A stretch of DNA of 5,656 bases from Waddliaceae bacterium (GTDB lineage Bacteria; Chlamydiota; Chlamydiia; Chlamydiales; SLFE01), in the NCBI GenBank assembly GCA_007124415.1, contig SLFE01000157.1:1-5656 (forward strand), written 5' to 3'. Positions within the stretch are counted from its first letter, which is position 1. Every line of letters begins with the position of its first letter. Of the stretch, positions 1 through 5,656 are shown piece by piece. A program made the translations under genes and the position numbers. The notes below the pieces were generated by a model, which worked only from the letters and a program-made list of their open reading frames with translations, was not told the DNA's origin and ran no database searches.

Positions 1-244
1 CGTGGTGCGAACAAGGCTCTAAGGTCACAAAGGCAGTGGCCCCTCTAGCATTGCCGCGCGCCTCTGCGATGGCGGCAGCTTCTGCGTGTTCCTGACCCGG
101 CGGCTTAGTGTGCCCCTTGCCGATAATCTCGCCATCCTTAACAAGGACGCAGCCTACCCAAGGATTTGGAGACGAGTGGAGACGGGCTTTTGCTCCTTCT
201 TCAAAAGCAAGCCTCATGAATTCCTTATCTGAGGATCGGCTCAT
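1..244 (-). CDS. ribD: Riboflavin biosynthesis protein RibD, N-terminal deaminase part (3' end beyond the window)
   Basis: Only the first 81 codons are visible. RibD deaminates 2,5-diamino-6-ribosylamino-4(3H)-pyrimidinone 5'-phosphate with its N-terminal zinc deaminase domain and reduces the product with a C-terminal reductase domain (not visible), in cytosolic riboflavin synthesis. Seen in the sequence: SPNPWVGC at residues 25-32, the HAE signature at 53-55 (zinc-ligand His53, proton-shuttle Glu55) and LEPCSHH at 75-81 with zinc-ligand Cys78. PCSHH, which continues as PCSHHG in the family, points to RibD rather than tRNA, cytidine or dCMP deaminases. The start at 244 is chosen because an AAAGGA Shine-Dalgarno lies 6 bases upstream and because the DKEFMRLAF stretch matches the conserved N-terminal helix of RibD. 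A second ATG at 217 (codon 10), with AAGGA 4 bases upstream, is a possible alternative. The start lies inside the acs reading frame, so it is the downstream gene of an acs-ribD operon. Whether the reductase domain is fused cannot be seen. Confidence 0.93.
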   Translation of the reverse strand, partial: MSRSSDKEFMRLAFEEGAKARLHSSPNPWVGCVLVKDGEIIGKGHTKPPGQEHAEAAAIAEARGNARGATAFVTLEPCSHH

Positions 245-2210
245 TATTTTTCCTTTGCTGGTAAAGTGTTTTAACCAGCTCGGGTTCGGCCAGCGTGGAT
301 ATGTCCCCTATATTTTCCAAATCATTTTCCGCAATCTTGCGAAGCACCCGCCTCATGATCTTTCCCGATCTTGTTTTAGGAAGTCGGGGAGTGTATTGAA
401 TGTATTTCATGTCGGCGATAGGCCCGATCTCCCTTTTTAAAAGCATTATCAGTTCAATGGTAATCTCATGAGAAGATTCTGCAGTATCGACGAGCGTAAC
501 AAAAGCGTAGAGACCTTGTCCTTTGACTTCATCAGGTACAGGAACAACGGCGGCTTCGGCAACGGCTTCATGTTCGACAAGGGCGCTTTCGATTTCCGCT
601 GTGCCGAGACGGTGGCCGGATATGTTTACAACATCGTCGATGCGGCCGAGAAGCCAGTAATCGCCCTCCTCGTCTTTTCTGGCGCCGTCGCCGGTAAAGT
701 AGACGTCTTTGTATGTTGAAAAGTATGTGTCTATGAACGCCTGATGGTTGCCCCATGTCGTTCTCATCATGCCGGGCCAAGGCTTTTTGATGCAGAGAGA
801 CCCTCCTTCGTCAATATCGCATTCAGTGCCGTCTTCTCTTAGGATAATCGGCTCTACGCCGAAGAAGGGCTTGATGGCCGAGCCCGGCTTCAGCGTATGG
901 CAGTAGGGCATGGGAGAAATCAATATGCCCCCCGTCTCGGTTTGCCACCATGTATCCACAACGGGCGTTTTACCCTTGCCGATAACTTCGTAGTACCACA
1001 TCCAGGTTTCCGGATTAATGGGTTCGCCGACTGTCCCTAATAGTTTGAGTGAAGAAGTATCATATTTTTTGGGCCAGGACTCGCCATGGCTGATCAGTGT
1101 TCTGATTGCCGTGGGAGCGGTATAAAACTTGGTGACGCGATGTTTTTCGACAACTTGCCAGCATCGGCCCGGATCCGGATAGGTGGGTATGCCTTCAAAC
1201 ATCAAGGTCGTCGTTCCGTTGGCCAGAGGGCCGTAGACAACATAGCTATGCCCTGTTACCCACCCCAGATCGGCTGTGCACCAGTAGATGTCATCCTTTT
1301 GTATATCGAAAATTGTCCTGTGACTCAAAGAGGCGTGCAAGAGATAACCTGCCTGCGTATGGACGACGCCTTTGGGCTTGCCTGTCGAGCCCGAAGTATA
1401 AAGAATAAAAAGAGGATCTTCGGCCTCCATCGGCTCCGGCTCGCATTCCGTTGCGGCCTTATCCATATACTCGTGATACCAATAGTCGCGGCCCGATTTC
1501 ATCGAGCAGGGTTCTACCGTCCGCCTAAGCACAATGACAGATTCGATGGAAGGCGAGGCGGGAAGGGCTGCATCAACGATTTGTTTTAATGGAATTTTTT
1601 TTCCGCCGCGAATTCCTTCGTTAGCGGTGACCAGCAATTTGCAGCCCGAGTCTTCAATTCTGTGGCTGAGCGATTCGGCGCTAAAGCCCCCAAATACAAC
1701 TGAATGAATCGCGCCGATACGGGCGCAAGCAAGCATTGCGATCGCCAACTCCGGAACCATTGGCATATAAAGGCACACTCTGTCGCCTTTTTTAATATTA
1801 AATGTTTTGAGCACATTGGCGAATCTGCATACTTCCTTGTGGAGGGTTTCATAATCGATAATCTGCCAATTTTTGTCCTCGTCTCCCTGCCAAACAATCG
1901 CAGCCTGCCGGCTTCTATGTTCAAGGTGGCGGTCGAGGCAGTTGGCTGAAACATTCAATACACCATCCTCAAACCAGGTGTGCTTGATCTCATTTTTTTC
2001 CGTGCTCCACAAGAATTTTCCCGCAACCTCCGGCTCCCGAATCCATTCCAATGAGTTTGACATCTCAAGCCAAAACTCGTCGGGATCGCTGAGAGAACGG
2101 CTGTACATTTCTTCATATTGCTTCTGGTTTCGTATATAAGCCGTTTCGCTATATGGAGGAGGAAAGTGGCGCTTTTCCTGCAAATGATGTTCAACATAGT
2201 CACTTTTCAT
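225..2210 (-). CDS. acs: Acetyl-CoA synthetase, AMP-forming (acetate--CoA ligase)
   Basis: Makes acetyl-CoA from acetate, ATP and CoA through an acetyl-adenylate in the cytosol. The 661 residues are close to the 652 of the enterobacterial enzyme, and every signature is intact. An N-terminal ACS domain covers about 25-85, and the large adenylating domain about 88-530. It contains the phosphate loop YTSGSTGKPKG (271-281), GWVTGHSYVVYGPL (316-329), GTVGEPINPE (392-401) and DTWWQTETGG (419-428). Trp422 is the equivalent of Salmonella Trp414, which limits the pocket to acetate, so a propionyl or butyryl enzyme is unlikely. Asp508 and Arg523 correspond to the ATP-binding Asp500 and Arg515. The C-terminal domain ends in PKTRSGKIMRR (611-621); Lys617 is the catalytic lysine that is acetylated in regulated homologues. 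No acetyltransferase or deacetylase gene is visible nearby. The start at 2210 has AAGGAGG 7 bases upstream. The gene leads an operon with ribD, overlapping it by 20 bases, and is divergent from the zinc-ribbon gene. Confidence 0.97.
   Translation of the reverse strand: MKSDYVEHHLQEKRHFPPPYSETAYIRNQKQYEEMYSRSLSDPDEFWLEMSNSLEWIREPEVAGKFLWSTEKNEIKHTWFEDGVLNVSANCLDRHLEHRSRQAAIVWQGDEDKNWQIIDYETLHKEVCRFANVLKTFNIKKGDRVCLYMPMVPELAIAMLACARIGAIHSVVFGGFSAESLSHRIEDSGCKLLVTANEGIRGGKKIPLKQIVDAALPASPSIESVIVLRRTVEPCSMKSGRDYWYHEYMDKAATECEPEPMEAEDPLFILYTSGSTGKPKGVVHTQAGYLLHASLSHRTIFDIQKDDIYWCTADLGWVTGHSYVVYGPLANGTTTLMFEGIPTYPDPGRCWQVVEKHRVTKFYTAPTAIRTLISHGESWPKKYDTSSLKLLGTVGEPINPETWMWYYEVIGKGKTPVVDTWWQTETGGILISPMPYCHTLKPGSAIKPFFGVEPIILREDGTECDIDEGGSLCIKKPWPGMMRTTWGNHQAFIDTYFSTYKDVYFTGDGARKDEEGDYWLLGRIDDVVNISGHRLGTAEIESALVEHEAVAEAAVVPVPDEVKGQGLYAFVTLVDTAESSHEITIELIMLLKREIGPIADMKYIQYTPRLPKTRSGKIMRRVLRKIAENDLENIGDISTLAEPELVKTLYQQRKNNEPILR
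251..256 (-). promoter_or_regulatory. Ribosome binding site of ribD inside the end of acs
   Basis: On the minus strand AAAGGA sits 6 bases before the ATG at 244, within the last codons of acs. It supports the upstream ribD start and implies that ribosomes finishing acs can reinitiate on ribD. Confidence 0.6.
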
Positions 2211-2217
2211 TGCATAT

Positions 2218-2224
2218 CCTCCTT
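2218..2224 (-). promoter_or_regulatory. Ribosome binding site of acs
   Basis: Minus-strand AAGGAGG, a full match to the anti-Shine-Dalgarno core, with 7 bases to the ATG at 2210. It fixes the acs start and predicts efficient translation. Confidence 0.85.
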
Positions 2225-2241
2225 ACTCGACAAAAAAAACA

Positions 2242-2269
2242 TAAATACAAAATCCAAAACACCAGCAAA
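2242..2269 (-). promoter_or_regulatory. Weak candidate promoter for acs-ribD
   Basis: On the minus strand a -35-like TTTGCT (2264-2269) and a -10-like TATTTA (2242-2247) are separated by 16 bases, about 32 bases before the acs ATG. Both hexamers are poor matches to the sigma70 consensus in an AT-rich stretch that includes a run of eight A on the plus strand (2232-2239), so chance is a real possibility. The placement is sensible, downstream of the dyad pair at 2298-2360. Confidence 0.22.
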
Positions 2270-2297
2270 AGCGAATTCTTTTGTAATTTTGCAGTAA

Positions 2298-2360
2298 TTC
2301 TTCATTTGATGCAAATTCACATGATCCAAAGAGTGGGGAGTATTTGCATCAAATGAAGAA
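2298..2360. repeat. Perfect 19-bp inverted repeat; each arm contains a 5-3-5 dyad
   Basis: The left arm TTCTTCATTTGATGCAAAT (2298-2316) and the right arm ATTTGCATCAAATGAAGAA (2342-2360) are exact reverse complements around a 25-base loop. Inside each arm is a smaller dyad, ATTTG-N3-CAAAT, at 2304-2316 and 2342-2354, with centres 38 bases apart. The element is in the gap between the divergent acs and zinc-ribbon genes, 88 bases from the acs start and 34 bases from the plus-strand -35 box. Neither side is followed by a T tract, so it is not an intrinsic terminator. It could be a pair of operators for a dimeric regulator, a cruciform or RNA hairpin, or the trace of a small palindromic mobile element. 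The symmetry is certain; the role is inference. Confidence 0.9.
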
Positions 2361-2394
2361 ATGCGGCTGCCTCTCTGATTTAGAAAATTTTGTA

Positions 2395-2423
2395 TTGAAC
2401 CTAATAGAGAAAGCATGTATAAG
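2395..2423 (+). promoter_or_regulatory. Sigma70-like promoter for the zinc-ribbon gene
   Basis: TTGAAC (2395-2400, matches TTGA of the TTGACA consensus) and TATAAG (2418-2423, five of six to TATAAT) have the ideal 17-base spacer. Transcription would begin near 2430, giving a leader of about 50 bases before the ATG at 2480. It is the best-looking promoter in the window. Confidence 0.55.
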
Positions 2424-2466
2424 TTTAAGCTTTGTTAAGCCAATTTCTTATGACTAATGTAAAACC

Positions 2467-2475
2467 GGGGGAGAG
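2467..2475 (+). promoter_or_regulatory. Ribosome binding site of the zinc-ribbon gene
   Basis: GGGGGAGAG ends 4 bases before the ATG at 2480, with its GGAG core (2470-2473) 6 bases away. It selects this ATG over the in-frame TTG at 2432 and ATG at 2450, which have no comparable site. Confidence 0.6.
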
Positions 2476-2479
2476 AACG

Positions 2480-2677
2480 ATGACCGAACGAAATTGTCCT
2501 AAATGCGAGTCTAAAGCCATCAAAAAAAATGGGTTTACCAGGCACGGCAAGCAAAACCACCGCTGCCTCGATTGCGGGCGGCAGTTTTCTCTTGAACCTT
2601 CCGAAAATGACTTTCAGGAATTTCTCAATCCGCAAATCGGTGATAATATTTACATCAGCTGCAAGATTGTGGATTAA
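2480..2677 (+). CDS. Small zinc-ribbon protein resembling the N-terminus of IS1-family InsA; probable IS1 remnant
   Basis: The 65-residue product has CPKC at 6-9 and CLDC at 29-32, framing KKNGFTRHGKQNH and followed by GRQF (33-36). This is the pattern of the IS1-family transposase N-terminal zinc-binding domain, which recognises DNA. IS1 InsA is about 90 residues and carries a helix-turn-helix after the ribbon. Here the sequence after about residue 38 (EPSENDFQEFLNPQIGDNIYISCKIVD) does not look like that region, and no InsB/DDE catalytic part or IS ends were found. It is therefore either the 5' stub of a decayed IS1-like element or a small independent zinc-ribbon protein. In favour of expression are a good promoter, a strong Shine-Dalgarno site and an intact frame. 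It is convergent with the AsmA-like gene and its stop overlaps that gene's stop. The family resemblance is fairly sure; any DNA-binding or regulatory role is inference. Confidence 0.7.
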   Translation: MTERNCPKCESKAIKKNGFTRHGKQNHRCLDCGRQFSLEPSENDFQEFLNPQIGDNIYISCKIVD

Positions 2678-5656
2678 TGAACCATTTCCCATGGGAAAGG
2701 GGCGGTTGTCGGCTTGGGAATTGATTTCTGCCCCATGGTGCCGCCGATAAGGTCAAGGATGCCGCCGACGATCGCCCCTTGCGGCCCGCCTCTTAGCTGC
2801 GATATGAACGCTGCAATCTTTGTCGATGCCTTATTAGAATTGATGCTCGGATCTGAGAGATTCCCTTTCATACTCAGCTGAAGATAATAATTATTAGGCA
2901 CTCCCTTCAACTTAAAGGCGTTGCGCAAAGTCTGCCCGCCAAGGCCGAGTTTCATATTGATACGGTCTTCAATGAAATTAACCTTGCCCCAAACAGCAAT
3001 GGGAAACAGGTCGGCAACGAGCATATCCATTCGGCTGATGTCGGCAATTCCATCGTGATAACTAAGGTACAAAGGGGTAAACCATATAGGAATTAAGCCT
3101 TTGTTTGTCGAAAACTTAAGAATGCTGAGGATTTGAGCAATCTGGTAGTCGGTTTTAAAATACATTTTCCCCAAATCTATTTTCATAGCCCCTACAGAAA
3201 ATTGATAGGGGTTATTGGACCATAAGGGATAAGCAAAGCCTTTCGGATCGATCGTAATTTTTATCGGCTGCTCCGATCCATATGCCGAATTCAGAAAAGG
3301 GAGGATTTCGTCCAAAATGGAATCTTGCAGAGAGGGGGAGATGGAAAATTCTGCGCTCAAAGGGGACTGAAGCATCAGAGTCCCTTGAGACAAATAGCCG
3401 TCAAGGGAAAGCTTTCCGATCGAACCGTTAATTTTGACTTGGATGGGCCCTGTCATCTGAGACAAGTTGACATCCATTTTGGCATCCAGCTTCGGACCGA
3501 TAAGGGCGTCTATCTGATTGACAACGCTTTTGTCGATACAAAAAATATTCGACAGAAGCAGGGGAGGGGCCTGGTGTGCGCTCGCATGAATCTCTATCGA
3601 CGCTCCCATGCGGTTGAATGATCCGTCCTGAAGAAAAATATCCTTGATCGAAGATTGAAAAGAAAGGCTCAGTTCCTCATTTTGCTCATTATATATGTTG
3701 CCCGTCGCGTTGAATCTAACCTCGATTGAGTCATTCAAATTTAGAGTAGCCGCTTGAGCGCTGATTCCATTAAAAAAGACCATATCGTTTGTCAAGGTAT
3801 CGAGTACATAGATTTTATCAGTCGACAAAGCAATTGAAGCTGAAGAGCGAGACGGATTTGACAGGGGAATCGTGAGATTCGAAATGTCTGCTTTGATGCC
3901 AGCCGTTTGATGAAGCTGCAATTGATCGATAAGTTTAGGATTTTGTCCGAGCAATGCTTTTCTGACTGCAGCAAACCGCTTAGGCGTCATTTCCCAATCG
4001 ACGATAACAGGCTTTTCCGGATCTTCCAGAATCAAGCTGTCGTTTGCCTTTAAAGATCCTTGCAACCCGAACCGATCTCCTTTGAGGGAAAAAGCGGCGT
4101 GTGTTTGCCCGTCTTCAATGTCGTCATAAACCCTGACTTCGCTGTTGAGATATTGTCCAAGGAGAACTTCCAGCTCGTCAACGCCTGTGAAAGCGCTGAT
4201 AATGGCTACCGGAAAAGCATTTACGGCAGCGCCTGCATTGACATTCCAATCGGCCACCTCGCCGGTCCAACCCAATATTTTAGCATGGCCCTCAAGACTG
4301 CCTTTCAAGTGCAAATTTTTGTTGGCGGCAGCAGCGGACAAAGCCAATGTCATCTCATTACTTTCGGCATCGGCAGACCAGGGCATGGATACATTTCTTA
4401 ATGAAGCAATAGGCCCCGATTCAGAGCCGCCGACAGCGATCTCATCAATCAAGACCCGCCCTTCAGATGAAATATTCGATAATGAAAGTTCGTCAAGCCT
4501 GAACGATGCCCGATCCAGAAAAACCTGAAATCTTGCCGGTGAAGAAAGATAATAGCTTCCCTTCTTTTGATCCTGAATGCTTCTAAGGCGCTCCGACGTC
4601 ATTAAATAATTTAACTGTCCCGATACTGTCATATCTAAAGGATCGACGCCGCTTGCACCTTCAAGATTCACAAGAATCTGACCGTCTTCTCCGCTAAGTT
4701 CCATATGCTCGACTACCGGAACAAAATTTTCGGAAAACTTCACTTTTGAATTAAAACGGAATCTAAACTCTTCGCTCAATGATCTCGAAATCGCGCTATT
4801 CTGATCGAACTTGCTCAACCTGCCGATCATCGATATTCGTAGGTTTGCAAGCGATGTGCCTTCTACCGTCAATAAGGCATTAGTAAAATGGCATTGGTTC
4901 ACACACGGGAGATGATGCAGCTTCATTTCACGAATTGAAATCATGGATTGAATTGCTACATCCTCGGGTTTGATGTTGTCTGATAACTTAACGGAAAATT
5001 GATTGATCTGCATATTAAGCGGAAGTGAACGGGGAAGTATGGCGCTAAATCCCATGTGCGGCACATAACTCATCGAAATATTAACGGGTGCGGTCAGAAC
5101 AAGACGGGATTCATCCAATTTAAAAGCGGCCTCGGAAATTTCAGCCAGATCCGATGATAATTTCAGAGACCCGGCAATTTCTCGGTTTTTCCGGCTAAGG
5201 CGGACCGACCCTTCAATTTTCGAGCCAAAGATCGATTTGGCCAAAGGCTTCAAAGTTTTATTTTGATCGCCCCTCAAATAATCAAGAAGGGAGGGTCTGA
5301 GCCGCTTGCCTTCTAATAGGAGCTCGTAGTCTCCATTGTTTTCAAGAGATGCTGTACCCGAGAGCGCTACATCGCTATCGCCGCCTTTGTCTGTAAGAGC
5401 GGCTGTTAAATCAAACGAGACGCTTTTCAAATCATTTGCCAAAGTCACCACACCTTGCAACTGCGTCAGAACTGCGCTGCCTGCAAGGTTTACCCGGGCA
5501 GTGCGCAACCCGAATTTAAAACCCTTGCCCTTCAAAGGCAGTATCTCCAAAGGGGAATTTAACGAAAAATAACCCACTTCTTGATATTTTTCTGCGAGAG
5601 CGCGCGGCATTGTATAGGAAATTAGGCCATTTTTAGATATTACGGGCCCTTCCGCC
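2674..5656 (-). CDS. Large AsmA/YhdP/TamB-like envelope protein, C-terminal 993 residues (5' end beyond the window)
   Basis: The frame stays open to the right edge: 15 further codons precede the first visible ATG at 5610, and that ATG has no Shine-Dalgarno site. The true start, and any N-terminal membrane anchor, are therefore probably outside the window. Residues are numbered from that ATG. The protein is long, low in cysteine, free of catalytic motifs, and made of alternating polar and hydrophobic beta-strand segments with recurring short turns, such as MIGRLSKFD, VSGQLNYL, LKGSLEGHAKI, LQGSLKANDS, INGSIGKLSLDG and MKGNLSDPSIN. Residues 850-935 resemble the AsmA-like C-terminal domain: a YHDGIADISRMDM strand, then VWGKVNFIEDRINMKLGLGG and LSMKGNLSDPSIN. 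A Gly-rich, mildly hydrophobic tail follows (941-960) and then a Pro-rich end. Known members (YhdP, TamB, AsmA) are inner-membrane-anchored periplasmic bridges linked to phospholipid transport to the outer membrane. A lipid-bridge role here is inference from fold type and length. No operon partner is visible. Confidence 0.72.
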   Translation of the reverse strand, partial: AEGPVISKNGLISYTMPRALAEKYQEVGYFSLNSPLEILPLKGKGFKFGLRTARVNLAGSAVLTQLQGVVTLANDLKSVSFDLTAALTDKGGDSDVALSGTASLENNGDYELLLEGKRLRPSLLDYLRGDQNKTLKPLAKSIFGSKIEGSVRLSRKNREIAGSLKLSSDLAEISEAAFKLDESRLVLTAPVNISMSYVPHMGFSAILPRSLPLNMQINQFSVKLSDNIKPEDVAIQSMISIREMKLHHLPCVNQCHFTNALLTVEGTSLANLRISMIGRLSKFDQNSAISRSLSEEFRFRFNSKVKFSENFVPVVEHMELSGEDGQILVNLEGASGVDPLDMTVSGQLNYLMTSERLRSIQDQKKGSYYLSSPARFQVFLDRASFRLDELSLSNISSEGRVLIDEIAVGGSESGPIASLRNVSMPWSADAESNEMTLALSAAAANKNLHLKGSLEGHAKILGWTGEVADWNVNAGAAVNAFPVAIISAFTGVDELEVLLGQYLNSEVRVYDDIEDGQTHAAFSLKGDRFGLQGSLKANDSLILEDPEKPVIVDWEMTPKRFAAVRKALLGQNPKLIDQLQLHQTAGIKADISNLTIPLSNPSRSSASIALSTDKIYVLDTLTNDMVFFNGISAQAATLNLNDSIEVRFNATGNIYNEQNEELSLSFQSSIKDIFLQDGSFNRMGASIEIHASAHQAPPLLLSNIFCIDKSVVNQIDALIGPKLDAKMDVNLSQMTGPIQVKINGSIGKLSLDGYLSQGTLMLQSPLSAEFSISPSLQDSILDEILPFLNSAYGSEQPIKITIDPKGFAYPLWSNNPYQFSVGAMKIDLGKMYFKTDYQIAQILSILKFSTNKGLIPIWFTPLYLSYHDGIADISRMDMLVADLFPIAVWGKVNFIEDRINMKLGLGGQTLRNAFKLKGVPNNYYLQLSMKGNLSDPSINSNKASTKIAAFISQLRGGPQGAIVGGILDLIGGTMGQKSIPKPTTAPFPWEMVH

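Noticed and set aside
108..440. 110-codon plus-strand open frame across the acs-ribD junction
   Set aside because: It is antisense to two genes with clear family motifs; the open frame is explained by their codon composition.
1086..1589. 167-codon open frame on the plus strand
   Set aside because: It lies wholly antisense to acs, across the strongly conserved adenylation domain, has no ribosome binding site, and its translation shows no recognisable motif.
2274..2302. Direct repeat AATTCTT at 2274-2280 and 2296-2302
   Set aside because: Seven bases in an AT-rich stretch is expected by chance; no third copy or regular spacing was seen.
2207..2416. 69-codon minus-strand open frame upstream of acs
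   Set aside because: It covers the inverted repeat and the acs ribosome binding site, has low-complexity AT-rich content and no recognisable domain. An upstream regulatory peptide cannot be excluded, but nothing supports it.
2211..2479. Possible tRNA, riboswitch or CRISPR content of the intergenic region
   Set aside because: No cloverleaf, no RFN or other known riboswitch core and no regularly spaced repeats were seen. An FMN riboswitch would have been of interest because of ribD, but its conserved segments are absent.
2563..2593. CTGCC...GGCAG stem followed by TTTTCTCTT, like a plus-strand terminator
   Set aside because: The stem is only 5 bp with a 12-base loop, the T tract is interrupted, and it lies inside the zinc-ribbon coding sequence.
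2685..2698. 14-bp palindrome TTTCCCATGGGAAA just past the convergent stops
   Set aside because: As RNA it leaves only about 5 bp around a 4-base loop and no T tract follows. It encodes the FPWE part of the AsmA-like C-terminus, so coding chance is the simpler explanation.

Overview
The window looks like chromosomal DNA of a diderm (Gram-negative type) bacterium. The main reason is a very large AsmA/YhdP-like envelope protein; strong Shine-Dalgarno sites and sigma70-like promoter spacing also fit a bacterium. No taxonomic marker is present, so the phylum is not called. An intracellular or environmental lineage such as the chlamydiae is possible, but this is only an impression.

Layout from left to right. 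(1) Bases 1-244, minus strand: the first 81 codons of ribD (riboflavin biosynthesis deaminase/reductase), running off the left edge. (2) Bases 225-2210, minus strand: a complete, canonical AMP-forming acetyl-CoA synthetase gene (acs). Its last 20 bases overlap the start of ribD, so the two form an operon acs-ribD with likely translational coupling. (3) Bases 2211-2479: the only real intergenic region. It holds the acs Shine-Dalgarno site and a weak acs promoter candidate. It also holds a perfect 19-bp inverted repeat whose two arms are each themselves a 5-3-5 dyad. On the plus strand it holds a good sigma70-like promoter and Shine-Dalgarno site for the next gene. (4) Bases 2480-2677, plus strand: a 65-codon gene for a CxxC-CxxC zinc ribbon of the IS1 InsA type, with no helix-turn-helix part and no InsB catalytic partner. 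(5) Bases 2674-5656, minus strand: the AsmA/YhdP-like gene. Its 5' end lies beyond the right edge, and its stop codon interlocks with that of the zinc-ribbon gene.

Functionally, acs makes acetyl-CoA from acetate and ATP, ribD belongs to flavin synthesis, and the AsmA-like protein probably works in lipid transport or homeostasis in the envelope. Apart from acs-ribD these genes are not an obvious pathway. The least explained part is the intergenic dyad pair between the divergent acs and zinc-ribbon genes, together with the orphan zinc ribbon that keeps its own expression signals. I did not find a clear new multi-gene system here.
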